Source: an uncultured Oscillospiraceae bacterium (lineage in GTDB: Bacteria > Bacillota > Clostridia > Oscillospirales > Acutalibacteraceae). From it: a stretch of DNA of 16,115 nucleotides. The position numbers and the translations under genes were made by a program. The stretch's first letter is position 1, and every line of letters begins with the position of its first letter. Location: positions 1-16,115 of the forward strand of contig CAJUPK010000043.1 in NCBI GenBank assembly GCA_910588415.1, given 5' to 3'. The notes beneath the pieces are model-generated. The model was not told where the DNA came from, did not search any database, and worked only from the letters and a program-made list of their open reading frames with translations. Shown here piece by piece: positions 6,567 to 13,729 of the stretch.

Positions 6567-7598
6567 ATGCTGCAAATCACAGGGGGAATCTTTCTGGTGT
6601 TTTTGTGTCTGTTTGGCTGGGTCATGCTTCGGGAGCCCAGAACCCTGTGGAGCGGGGTCTCCTTTTTTTTGCTGATGTGCAGCTTGGGGGTCTGCCTGGT
6701 GACAGTGGCCGTTGTCTGCCGGGACTGGCTGGCAGCCCACGAGGCTATGATTTGGATCTTGCTGGTGCTGGCAGGCCTGGCCGGGCTGTTTGTGCTGGTC
6801 CTGCCCCTTTTGCTGCTGGGGATGTTCCTGATAGAGGGGATCCGTGTGGTCCGGCACGAGGGGCTGAGTCCTTCCAACCTGCTGTCTCTGCTGTTTGCGG
6901 GGCTGTGGTTTGGCTTTTTGTTCATCTGGCCCGCGGTGGGCGTATGGCAGAGCAGCTCCTTGGGCATGGCGCTGTATATTGTTGTCAGCGTTTCAGCGGT
7001 TTACCTGCTGTCCCTGATGGCCATGTACGTGCTTTCAGCCCTGCTGAATTTGGTCCACCTGCGGCAGAGCCGACGGCTGGACTATATTGTGGTGCTGGGC
7101 TCTGGGCTGAACGGGGACCAGCTGACCCCCTTGCTGGCTGGCCGGGTGGACCGCGGCATTGCCCTGCTGCGGCACAACCCCCAGGCAAAGCTGATCCTAT
7201 CCGGCGGCCAGGGCCCGGGAGAGGATGTGCCGGAGAGCGACGCAATGGCCGCCTATGCCCAAAAGCAGGGGGTAGAACCTGGCCGGCTGGTGCTGGAACG
7301 GCAGTCCGCCAGCACAGAGGAGAACCTGCGGTTCTCCCGGGCCCTGATGGCCGGGGAGCGGCCCCGGGTGGCGGTGGTCACCACAGCCTATCATGTGTTC
7401 CGGGCGCTGCTGCTGGCCAAAAGGCTGGGGCTGCGCTGTGTGGGGTTTGGCTCCAAAACCAAGTGGTACTTTACCCTGAACGCGGTGCTGCGGGAGTTTG
7501 CCGGGTACCTGCGGCTGACCCGGCGGCGGCACCTGAAGGTGATGGGCGCGACGGCAGCCCTAGTGCTGCTGCCCTATATAGCGGTCCGCCTGTTTTAA
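6567..7598 (+). CDS. Membrane YdcF/SanA-like protein (DUF218)
   Basis: Read from the ATG at 6567, behind GGGAGG and just after a strong promoter, the protein has 343 residues. Longer upstream frames would start before the promoter. Residues 1-165 form about five hydrophobic helices. Residues 172-300 are a DUF218 domain: YIVVLGSGLNGDQLTPLLAGRVDRGI, then LILSGGQGPGEDVPESDAM, then STEENLRFSRALM and VVTTAYHVFRALLLAKRLG. A C-terminal helix ends the protein. E. coli relatives (SanA, ElyC/YcbC, YdcF) affect envelope integrity and undecaprenyl-phosphate use, but the chemistry is unknown. Membrane-domain fusions like this are common in Bacillota. Divergence from a polysaccharide-type glycosyltransferase fits an envelope role (inference). 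Confidence 0.9.
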   Translation: MLQITGGIFLVFLCLFGWVMLREPRTLWSGVSFFLLMCSLGVCLVTVAVVCRDWLAAHEAMIWILLVLAGLAGLFVLVLPLLLLGMFLIEGIRVVRHEGLSPSNLLSLLFAGLWFGFLFIWPAVGVWQSSSLGMALYIVVSVSAVYLLSLMAMYVLSALLNLVHLRQSRRLDYIVVLGSGLNGDQLTPLLAGRVDRGIALLRHNPQAKLILSGGQGPGEDVPESDAMAAYAQKQGVEPGRLVLERQSASTEENLRFSRALMAGERPRVAVVTTAYHVFRALLLAKRLGLRCVGFGSKTKWYFTLNAVLREFAGYLRLTRRRHLKVMGATAALVLLPYIAVRLF

Positions 7599-7604
7599 GG
7601 CCGC

Positions 7605-7621
7605 GCTGGGCAGGACCCAGC
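7605..7621 (+). other. Hairpin after the YdcF-like gene
   Basis: GCTGGG and CCCAGC flank a 5-base loop seven bases after the stop codon. No T run follows, so it may only partly block transcription into the acetyltransferase gene. Confidence 0.3.
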
Positions 7622-7703
7622 CGTGGGCCTTTGCGCGGGGCCTCCCGGCCAATCCTGCCAGGGAGTGTGCTGCCTGAAAGCTTTAGAAGAGGAGAGGGAG
7701 AGA

Positions 7704-8189
7704 ATGATCCGGCCAGTAGAAGAACAGGACCTGGAACACTGCGTGCAGGTCATAGTGGATAGCTTTTTGACCGTGGCAAAGGAGTTGGGGTTGACTGCCC
7801 AGAACGCGTCAAGGTTTACAGCATTTGCCACCACCAGGGAGCGGCTGGCGGCCCGGCTGGACCAGGGCTGGCCCCTGTTCTTATGGGAGGAAGAGGGGAA
7901 GCCCGTGGGATTCTATTCCCTGGCGCTGCCCCCTGGAAGTCGGGACTGCGAGCTGAACAACCTGGCGGTGCTGCCCGCCTATAGGCACAGGGGATTGGGC
8001 GGGCGTCTGCTGGCCCACAGTGTGGAGATTGCCCGGCAGAAAGGCCGGAACCGGATGTGCCTTGGCATTGTGGAGGAGAACTGCCGAGTGCGGGCCTGGT
8101 ATGAGGCGGCAGGCTTTGTCCATACAGGCGTTAAGAAATTCGATTTCTTCCCCTTTACCTGCGGCTATATGGAAAAGCGGCTGGGCTGA
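7704..8189 (+). CDS. GNAT family N-acetyltransferase
   Basis: The 161-residue protein transfers an acetyl group from acetyl-CoA to an unknown acceptor. Motif A, the acetyl-CoA pyrophosphate loop, is clear: LNNLAVLPAYRHRGLGGRLL, with R-x-x-G-x-G/A at residues 94-100. Motif B follows as CRVRAWYEAAGF. The start at 7704 follows purine-rich GGAGAGGGAG; an upstream in-frame start at 7623 has no ribosome binding site. It begins 105 bases after the YdcF-like gene, with no clear promoter of its own, so read-through from that gene is likely. The substrate cannot be predicted. Confidence 0.88.
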   Translation: MIRPVEEQDLEHCVQVIVDSFLTVAKELGLTAQNASRFTAFATTRERLAARLDQGWPLFLWEEEGKPVGFYSLALPPGSRDCELNNLAVLPAYRHRGLGGRLLAHSVEIARQKGRNRMCLGIVEENCRVRAWYEAAGFVHTGVKKFDFFPFTCGYMEKRLG

Positions 8190-8243
8190 AACCCAGAAAA
8201 ACCGGGCCGAAAGGGAAAAATAGGAAAATTTCTGTTTTCCGTC

Positions 8244-8272
8244 TTGACTTTTCTCCGCAAGGGGTGTATGAT
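8244..8272 (+). promoter_or_regulatory. Promoter of the T-box operon
   Basis: TTGACT (8244-8249) and TATGAT (8267-8272) are spaced by 17 bases, predicting a start near 8279. A 6-bp hairpin (GGAAAA/TTTTCC, 8223-8240) ends just upstream of the -35 box and could be a weak terminator for the acetyltransferase transcript or an operator. Confidence 0.75.
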
Positions 8273-8278
8273 AATTCA

Positions 8279-8636
8279 AATACTTGTTTTATAGGGACTT
8301 ATGGTTTTGCTATATAAAAATACCAAAAGGCTGTGACGAAGACGGCGGGAGAAGACCCGACTGCAGAGAGTTGGCGGTTGCTGCAAGCCAACGGGGGGAT
8401 TCTCAGAAAAAGCCTATCTCTTTTGAGCCGGAGGCCCGAACCTGGAGAGCGGCAGGCAGTGTGCCCCTGCTTTCCGGCAGTAGACGTTTCCCGAAGGCGC
8501 CGCGTTAAGGCGAAGGGCTTGTTAGAGCCTGCAAAGGGGTGCTGTGCCCAAAAAGCACGGCGCAAAATGAGTGGTACCGCGGAGTATATCCGTCTCATGG
8601 GGAAGGTTTTTCCCTATGGGACGGTTTTGTTGTTTT
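8279..8636 (+). ncRNA. T-box riboswitch leader (tRNA-sensing)
   Basis: Stem I is visible: a kink-turn-like base (GGCTGTGACGAAGA with TCTTTTGAGCC, 8329-8429), an AGAGA bulge (8365-8369) and a distal hairpin GTTGGC/GCCAAC (8370-8392) with a GGTTGCTGCAA loop. The 3' domain is textbook. The antiterminator is ATGAG, the 7-base bulge TGGTACC (8572-8578) and GCGGA, pairing with TCCGT-CTCAT (8589-8598). The competing terminator is a 15-bp stem, including two G-U pairs, between 8590-8604 and 8610-8624, followed by TTTTGTTGTTTT. In T-box RNAs the bulge binds the uncharged tRNA acceptor end. U at the variable position predicts discriminator base A73. I could not fix the specifier codon by eye. TTC, AAA, GCC, CCT and TAT triplets all lie in the right stretch (8399-8419). 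Confidence 0.93.
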
Positions 8637-8704
8637 GGCAGGGAATAACCAGCCTGCCAGGCAAAATACTAAATTCTACACACATCAGCAAGGGGGAAGA
8701 CCCA

Positions 8705-11014
8705 ATGGAAAAAGCAGACCTGAAAACACAGCTGGCGGAAGTGGCCCAGCGCATCCGCACCATGCGGGAGATCACCGGCCTTTCGGAAGAGGAGATGGCC
8801 AAGTGTACGGGCGTAAGCCGGGAGGAGTATCAGCGCTGCGAGGCCGGGGACCAAGATTTCAGTTTTACTTTCATTTACAAATGCGCCAAGCGTTTTGGCA
8901 TTGACCCCACCGACTTAATCCGGGGGGTAAGCCCCACCCTGTCCAGCTACACCATTGTGCGCCATGGAGACGGCCTGCCCATTGCCCGGCGGCATGGGTT
9001 TAAATACCTGAACCTGGCCCCGCTGTTTAAAAACAAGACCGCAGAACCCTTTTTTGTCACCATGCCTTACTCGGAGGCAGAGCAGCATGTGGCCATCAAG
9101 CTGGCCAGCCACGCGGGCCAGGAGTTTGACATTGTGGTGAAGGGCTCTATGAAAGCCCAGATTGGCTCCCACATCGAGGTGCTGAACGAGGGGGATTCCA
9201 TCTACTACAACTCCGGCACCCCCCACGGGATGATTGCCACGGGAGGGCAGGACTGCCAGCTGTATGCCATGGTGATGAAGGACACCGAGGGCCCGGCAGG
9301 CGGCGCGGACCGCTTTCAGACCATCATTGACCGCAAGCTGGCCCGCCAGCCCCGGGAGAGCGTTGCCGACCCCTTTATTGACGCCTTTTTGGACGAGAAC
9401 GGCATTTTGAAGGAGATACAGTTTAAGAACCAGGAGAACTTCAACTTTGCCTTTGACGTGGTGGACGAGATTGCCCGCCGCAGCCCGGATAAACTGGCCA
9501 TGGTCCATGTGGACCGGGAGAAGCGCCAGCGCTCGTTTACCTTCTCGGACATCAGCCGCCTCTCCAGCCAGACAGCCAACTACTTGGAATCCCTGGGCGT
9601 TAAGCGGGGGGATAAGGTGCTGGTGGTGCTTAAACGTCACTACCAGTTCTGGTATGTGATCACCGCCCTGCACAAGATGGGCGCAGTGATTATTCCGGCC
9701 ACCCATCTTTTGATGGAGCATGACTTTGACTACCGCTTCAAAGCGGCGGGGGTCAAGGCCATTGTGTGCACCGCAGACGATGAGACTGCCGGAGAGGCGG
9801 ACAGGGCCGCCCAAGGCTGCCCGGATGTGCAGGTGAAAATCCTGGTGGGGGACAGCCGCAAGGCCCAGGCTATGGGCTGGCATGACTTTGACCAGGAGCT
9901 GCCCGCCCACTCGGCTGTGTATGAGAGAAAGCCCGACTCGCCCTGCGGCAGCGACCCCATGCTGATGTACTTTACCTCTGGCACCACCGGCTACCCCAAG
10001 ATAGCGGTACACAACTACAAATATGCCTTGGGCCACTATATCACCGCCCGGTATTGGCACAACGTGAACCCAGACGGCCTGCATTTCACCATCTCGGATA
10101 CAGGCTGGGGCAAGGCCATGTGGGGCAAATACTATGGCCAGTGGATGTGCGAGGCAGCCATTTTCACCTACGATTTTGACAAGTTTGACGCCCACGATAT
10201 TCTGCCCATGTTCGCCCAGTACCACATCACCACCTTCTGCGCCCCGCCCACCATGTACCGCTTCTTCATCAAGGAGGACCTGAGCCAGTACGATCTCTCG
10301 GGCATTGAATATTCCACCACTGCCGGAGAGGCCCTGAACCCAGAGGTCTACGAGCAGTGGAAGCGGGCCACGGGCCTTGCGCTGATGGAGGGCTTTGGCC
10401 AAACAGAGACCACCTGCGTGATCTACAACCCGGTGGGCGCCGTTCCCAAGGTGGGCTCGATGGGCAGGCCCAGCCCCCTGTATGATGTGGACATTGTGCT
10501 GCCGGACGGCAGCTCCGCGCCGGTGGGGGAGACAGGGGAGATTGTCATCCGCACGGACCGGAACGTGCCCTGCGGATTGTTTATGGGCTACTATCAGGAC
10601 GAGGCCCAGACCAAGGCGGCCTGGCACGACGGCCTGTACCACACCGGCGACACGGCCTGGCGGGACGAGGACGGGTTCTTCTGGTACGTGGGCCGCACGG
10701 ACGATGTGATTAAGTCCAGCGGCTACCGCATTGGGCCTTTTGAAATTGAGAGCGTGATTATGGAGCTGCCCTATGTGCTGGAGTGCGCCATCACCGCTGC
10801 CCCAGACCCTGTGCGGGGCCAGGTGGTGAAGGCCACCATTGTGCTGACCCGGGGCACAGCGCCCAGCGATGAGCTGAAGAAGGAGATTCAGACCTACGTG
10901 AAAAAGCACACCGCGCCCTATAAATATCCCCGCATCGTGGAGTTCCGGGAGGAGCTGCCCAAGACCATCAGCGGGAAGATCCGGCGGGTAGAGCTGCGGG
11001 AGGGGAACAAATGA
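8705..11014 (+). CDS. XRE-cupin-AMP-forming acyl-CoA synthetase fusion
   Basis: This 769-residue protein joins three modules. Residues 8-70 are an XRE-type helix-turn-helix (RIRTMREITGLSEEEMAKCT, VSREEYQRCEAG). Residues 112-192 are a cupin with H136, E140, D164 and H174 in the usual metal or ligand positions. Residues 245-769 are a full ANL adenylating enzyme: P-loop YFTSGTTGYPK (422-433), PPTMYRF, GFGQTETT, YHTGD, GRTDDVIKSSGYRIGPFEIE, and the catalytic Lys in PKTISGK at residue 758. It resembles acetyl/medium-chain acyl-CoA synthetases, which make acyl-AMP from acid and ATP and then acyl-CoA. The acid is unknown. HTH-cupin modules usually act as DNA-binding ligand sensors, so the enzyme may regulate genes itself (inference). 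The ATG at 8705 follows AAGGGGG. Expression is under the T-box upstream. Confidence 0.92.
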   Translation: MEKADLKTQLAEVAQRIRTMREITGLSEEEMAKCTGVSREEYQRCEAGDQDFSFTFIYKCAKRFGIDPTDLIRGVSPTLSSYTIVRHGDGLPIARRHGFKYLNLAPLFKNKTAEPFFVTMPYSEAEQHVAIKLASHAGQEFDIVVKGSMKAQIGSHIEVLNEGDSIYYNSGTPHGMIATGGQDCQLYAMVMKDTEGPAGGADRFQTIIDRKLARQPRESVADPFIDAFLDENGILKEIQFKNQENFNFAFDVVDEIARRSPDKLAMVHVDREKRQRSFTFSDISRLSSQTANYLESLGVKRGDKVLVVLKRHYQFWYVITALHKMGAVIIPATHLLMEHDFDYRFKAAGVKAIVCTADDETAGEADRAAQGCPDVQVKILVGDSRKAQAMGWHDFDQELPAHSAVYERKPDSPCGSDPMLMYFTSGTTGYPKIAVHNYKYALGHYITARYWHNVNPDGLHFTISDTGWGKAMWGKYYGQWMCEAAIFTYDFDKFDAHDILPMFAQYHITTFCAPPTMYRFFIKEDLSQYDLSGIEYSTTAGEALNPEVYEQWKRATGLALMEGFGQTETTCVIYNPVGAVPKVGSMGRPSPLYDVDIVLPDGSSAPVGETGEIVIRTDRNVPCGLFMGYYQDEAQTKAAWHDGLYHTGDTAWRDEDGFFWYVGRTDDVIKSSGYRIGPFEIESVIMELPYVLECAITAAPDPVRGQVVKATIVLTRGTAPSDELKKEIQTYVKKHTAPYKYPRIVEFREELPKTISGKIRRVELREGNK

Positions 11015-11772
11015 TAACCAACACCTTTGACCCCAATTCCCCCGCCATCATACAGCTCTATCCAGCAGAGGACCGTTTGAAATGCGACGCCTGCATCGTC
11101 ACCTTTTCTGACGTAATCGAACAGTATGTGCTCAACCGCCACCCCTGCCGGGAGTTCGCTCAGGAGCGAAACGCCTGCGGGCCCACTCCTGTCTATTCCC
11201 TGGAATACAAGGGGCGCACACTTGCCTTTTATAAAACGCTGATTGGGGCTCCGGCGGCGGTGGGCCTGCTGGAGGGTGTGGCCATGCTGGTGGATACGAA
11301 AAAGTTTGTGGTGTTCGGCGGGGCGGGCTGCCTGGATAAGGAAATTTCCCACGGCAAGGTAATGGTGCCTGCCTGGGCCTGGCGGGACGAGGGTACCTCG
11401 TACCACTATGCCGCCCCGGCCGACCGCATTGCGGTGAAAAACTACCAGGCGGTAGAGACCTTCTTGAAAAGCCGAGGTATTCCCCATGTCACCGGCGGCA
11501 CTTGGACCACCGACGCTTTCTACCGGGAGACAGAAACAAACTTTCAGAGGCGCAAGGCCGAGGGCTGCATCGCCGTGGAGATGGAGTGCGCCGCCTTGCA
11601 GGCCATGTGCGATTTCCGGGGCTATGAGCTGTATTACTTTCTCACCAGCGGCGATCTGCTGGACGCGCCCCAGTGGGACCCCCGTTCGGAGGGGGACAGC
11701 CTCACCGGCACGCAGCACGATATGACCCATTTTGATATTGCGGCAGAGCTGGCCTGCTTTATCTCCGCATAA
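11011..11772 (+). CDS. Nucleoside phosphorylase family protein
   Basis: The 253-residue protein belongs to the purine/uridine phosphorylase superfamily (PNP_UDP_1). It has the FGGAGC glycine loop (102-107), the VEMECAAL signature (189-196), whose Met-Glu pair binds ribose in family members, and TSGD (212-215) at the base-site Asp. Members split nucleosides with phosphate or water in the cytoplasm. The exact substrate is not evident. Its ATG overlaps the TGA of the synthetase gene as ATGA, and its ribosome binding site (GGGAGGGG) is inside that gene, so translation is coupled. This tight link to an acyl-CoA ligase suggests a shared pathway or shared ligand, but I know of no established one. 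Confidence 0.87.
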   Translation: MITNTFDPNSPAIIQLYPAEDRLKCDACIVTFSDVIEQYVLNRHPCREFAQERNACGPTPVYSLEYKGRTLAFYKTLIGAPAAVGLLEGVAMLVDTKKFVVFGGAGCLDKEISHGKVMVPAWAWRDEGTSYHYAAPADRIAVKNYQAVETFLKSRGIPHVTGGTWTTDAFYRETETNFQRRKAEGCIAVEMECAALQAMCDFRGYELYYFLTSGDLLDAPQWDPRSEGDSLTGTQHDMTHFDIAAELACFISA

Positions 11773-11812
11773 CCGTCCCATCATACATAAATAACATAGG
11801 GAGGCGATACCC

Positions 11813-12346
11813 ATGGAGTACCAGCTGAAAAACGGCGAGACGCTCACCCTGCGCCCGCCTACTGTGGAGGATGCGGCGGAGCTGATCAAAGTCATGCGCC
11901 AAATGGACACGGAAAGCCCCTTTCTGGCCCGGAATCCGGGGGAGTTCAGCTTCACACTCGAGCAGGAGCAGGCGCTGATTGAGGCAATGGCACAGAACCC
12001 CGACCAGCAGTGGTATTCCGCCTTTTACCAGGGGCGGCTGGTGGGGCAGTGCTCCGCGCTGCTGGTCAGCCGGGGCCAGCGGTTCCGGCACCGGGGCGGG
12101 GTCGCCTTTGCCCTGCTGAAGGAGTTTTGGGGCAGAGGCATCGGCGGTTGTATGATGGAAGCCTGCCTGGCCTGGTGCCGGGAGCAGGGCTGTGAGCAGG
12201 TGGAGCTGGATGTGGTGGCCAATAACGAGCGGGCCCTGGGGATGTACAAGAGCTTTGGATTTGCAGTCACAGGCACCCGGCCCCGGGCCTTAAAATACCT
12301 GGACGGCACGTATGCGGACGAATACTGTATGATAAAATATCTTTAA
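11813..12346 (+). CDS. GNAT family N-acetyltransferase (RimJ/RimL-like)
   Basis: The 177-residue protein starts with LTLRPPTVEDAAELIKVM, the RimI/RimJ-like opening. The acetyl-CoA loop is GVAFALLKEFWGRGIGG (GRGIGG at 107-112), and the C-terminal motif is NNERALGMYKSFGF. The acceptor (protein N-terminus, antibiotic or metabolite) cannot be told. The ribosome binding site AGGGAGG lies eight bases before the ATG. It follows the phosphorylase gene by 40 bases with no terminator and precedes the DUF308 gene by 12 bases, so it is most likely part of the T-box-controlled operon. It is not a close duplicate of the acetyltransferase at 7704-8189. Confidence 0.88.
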   Translation: MEYQLKNGETLTLRPPTVEDAAELIKVMRQMDTESPFLARNPGEFSFTLEQEQALIEAMAQNPDQQWYSAFYQGRLVGQCSALLVSRGQRFRHRGGVAFALLKEFWGRGIGGCMMEACLAWCREQGCEQVELDVVANNERALGMYKSFGFAVTGTRPRALKYLDGTYADEYCMIKYL

Positions 12347-12358
12347 GGAGTGGGTTTT

Positions 12359-12892
12359 ATGCTGAAAAGCATCCGCAACAGTTTGGTGCTTACCTCTGTT
12401 TTGTACACGGCTTTGGGAGTGGTGCTGCTGCTGTTCCCTGGCTCTGCCCTGCGGTGGGCCAGTATGCTCATCGGCCTGGTAACCCTGGGCTATGGGCTGG
12501 TGCGCGCTGCCGCCTATTGGCGGGAGGGGGGCGGCTATGGCCAGCGCTTCGACCTGTTCTTGGGGGTTGTTCTGGTACTGTTGGGCCTGTTTCTCATGGT
12601 GGCTCCCCAGTTTTTGGCGTCTATCATCCCAGCGGTGCTGGGGGTGTATATGCTGGTGGACAGCGTCTCAGCCATAAAAAGAGCCCTGGACATGAAAGCC
12701 CTGGGCTTTGAAAAATGGTGGGCCTCCTTTACAGCCGCGCTGGTGCTGGCTGTGTTTGGCGGCGTGATGCTGCTGCGGCCTTTTGCCGCCGCAGAGACTT
12801 TGGTGGTGTTTATCGGCCTGGGCTTTGTGTTCGACGGGGTCTTTACCCTTGTGAACACCATTGTGGCGGACCGCCTGTATAAAGACCGCTAG
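12359..12892 (+). CDS. DUF308/HdeD-like membrane protein
   Basis: The 177-residue protein is almost entirely six hydrophobic helices in two similar halves (SLVLTSVLYTALGVVLLLF, LGVVLVLLGLFLMVAP, FTAALVLAVFGGVMLLRPF). This matches the DUF308 family, which includes the acid-resistance protein HdeD. Its function in Bacillota is unknown. The ATG at 12359 lies eight bases after AAGGAG, which itself overlaps the TAA of the acetyltransferase gene. A GTG at 12350 falls inside this ribosome binding site and is rejected. It is the last gene of the plus-strand operon. Its TAG stop and the CTA of the convergent gene share the four bases CTAG (12889-12892). Confidence 0.85.
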   Translation: MLKSIRNSLVLTSVLYTALGVVLLLFPGSALRWASMLIGLVTLGYGLVRAAAYWREGGGYGQRFDLFLGVVLVLLGLFLMVAPQFLASIIPAVLGVYMLVDSVSAIKRALDMKALGFEKWWASFTAALVLAVFGGVMLLRPFAAAETLVVFIGLGFVFDGVFTLVNTIVADRLYKDR

Positions 12893-13293
12893 GAACCGGA
12901 AGAAGAGCTTTCCTGGCCTGGGCCGGGGCTGTGGGGCTTGGCGGGGGCGAAGACCTCCCGCAGGCCAATGAGCAGAATGAAGCCGCCGAAGATTCTGTGC
13001 AGCAGGCCGGTGTCCATCCCCGCGGCCAAGAAAGAGGCGGCCGCGCAGGCGGGCACTCCGGCAGCCGCGCACCAGAGAACGGCCTGCCAGTGCAGCAGGC
13101 CGTTTTTTACGTGGCCGTATAGAGCGGGCAGCGCGCAGCAGAGAAAGTATATCAGGTTGACGGCCCCGGCCCGCTGCTGGGGGAAATCCTGGGCCAGGGT
13201 AAGCCACAGCAGCAGAAGGGTGCCCCCGCCCACGCCAAAGCCCGAGAGAACGCCAGTGAGATAACCAGCCAGTGTGTTCCATACGTTGTCCAT
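12889..13293 (-). CDS. TauE/SafE (TSUP) transporter, half-size subunit 2
   Basis: The 134-residue protein has about four membrane helices. It starts with the family repeat signature (LAGYLTGVLSGFGVGGGTLLLLWL), continues as RAGAVNLIYFLCCALPALYGHVKNG, and ends with a Ser-rich tail. Full-length TauE/SafE permeases (about 250 residues, two such repeats) export sulfite, sulfonates or related small anions. Two tandem half-size genes, as here, imply a heterodimer. AGGAGG at 13301-13306 serves two adjacent ATGs, and I prefer the second (13293), seven bases away, over 13296. The stop codon of the partner gene (13305-13307) overlaps this ribosome binding site, so the pair is translationally coupled. 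The substrate is unknown. Confidence 0.87.
   Translation of the reverse strand: MDNVWNTLAGYLTGVLSGFGVGGGTLLLLWLTLAQDFPQQRAGAVNLIYFLCCALPALYGHVKNGLLHWQAVLWCAAAGVPACAAASFLAAGMDTGLLHRIFGGFILLIGLREVFAPAKPHSPGPGQESSSSGS
13079..13108 (+). terminator. Intrinsic terminator of the plus-strand operon, inside the convergent gene
   Basis: ACGGCCTGC (13079-13087) and GCAGGCCGT (13095-13103) form a perfect 9-bp GC-rich stem with a 7-base loop, followed directly by a T6 run on the plus strand. On the minus strand the stem is followed by TCTC, so only plus-strand transcripts should stop here. It lies about 190 bases past the DUF308 stop codon and within the coding sequence of the TauE/SafE half gene. Confidence 0.8.
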
Positions 13294-13304
13294 CATGCCG
13301 CCTC

Positions 13305-13673
13305 CTATCCTGCCAGCAGGGCCCGCAGGCCTCCATATACAATCAGCAGCCCAAAGCCCCGCCGTAGCCAGACTACAGGTACCTTTTGGAATATCCGGCC
13401 CGAGGTGAGCCCGCCCAAAAATCCTCCCAGCAGGTAGGGCCATGCGGAGGTGAGGTCCAGCTGGCCCTTAAAAAAGTAGATGGCCGCCGACACCGCTGAC
13501 AGGGGCAGGATGACCCCCACAGAGGTGGCGAAGGCCTGGCGCTGGGACAGACCTCCCCACCGGATGAGCAGGGGCACCAGGAACATTCCCCCTCCCGCGC
13601 CAAACATCCCGTTGGCCAGCCCGGCCAGGGCGCCGGTGGCAGCGTATTTCCATTTCTGTTTTGCGGACGTCAC
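13305..13673 (-). CDS. TauE/SafE (TSUP) transporter, half-size subunit 1
   Basis: Read from a GTG at 13673, the protein has 122 residues and four membrane helices. The opening is the TSUP signature ATGALAGLANGMFGAGGGMFLVPLLI. ATSVGVILPLSAVSAAIYFFKG follows and a glycine-rich helix pair ends it. The GTG stands eight bases after GGGAGG. The frame stays open upstream for 150 more codons, but that part is hairpin repeat and has no transporter features, so it is rejected. With the following gene it makes up one full TauE/SafE permease equivalent for export of small sulfur-type or organic anions (family knowledge; substrate unknown). Confidence 0.85.
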   Translation of the reverse strand: MTSAKQKWKYAATGALAGLANGMFGAGGGMFLVPLLIRWGGLSQRQAFATSVGVILPLSAVSAAIYFFKGQLDLTSAWPYLLGGFLGGLTSGRIFQKVPVVWLRRGFGLLIVYGGLRALLAG

Positions 13674-13729
13674 GGACCATTCCTCCCTTGCGCGAAAATC
13701 CTGGGGCAGTGCATGGCACTGTGTGGTAT

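Noticed and set aside
6605..7762. 385-codon plus-strand frame overlapping the YdcF-like gene
   Set aside because: It is a shifted shadow rich in Gly, Ala, Pro and Arg. The DUF218 domain lies in the other frame.
8333..8704. N-terminal extension of the synthetase fusion by 124 codons from a GTG at 8333
   Set aside because: The frame runs through the T-box and its terminator. The ATG at 8705 has a ribosome binding site and begins the HTH domain directly.
8915..10909. A 664-codon minus-strand open frame
   Set aside because: It is a GC-rich antisense shadow of the synthetase gene with no recognisable domain or start signal.
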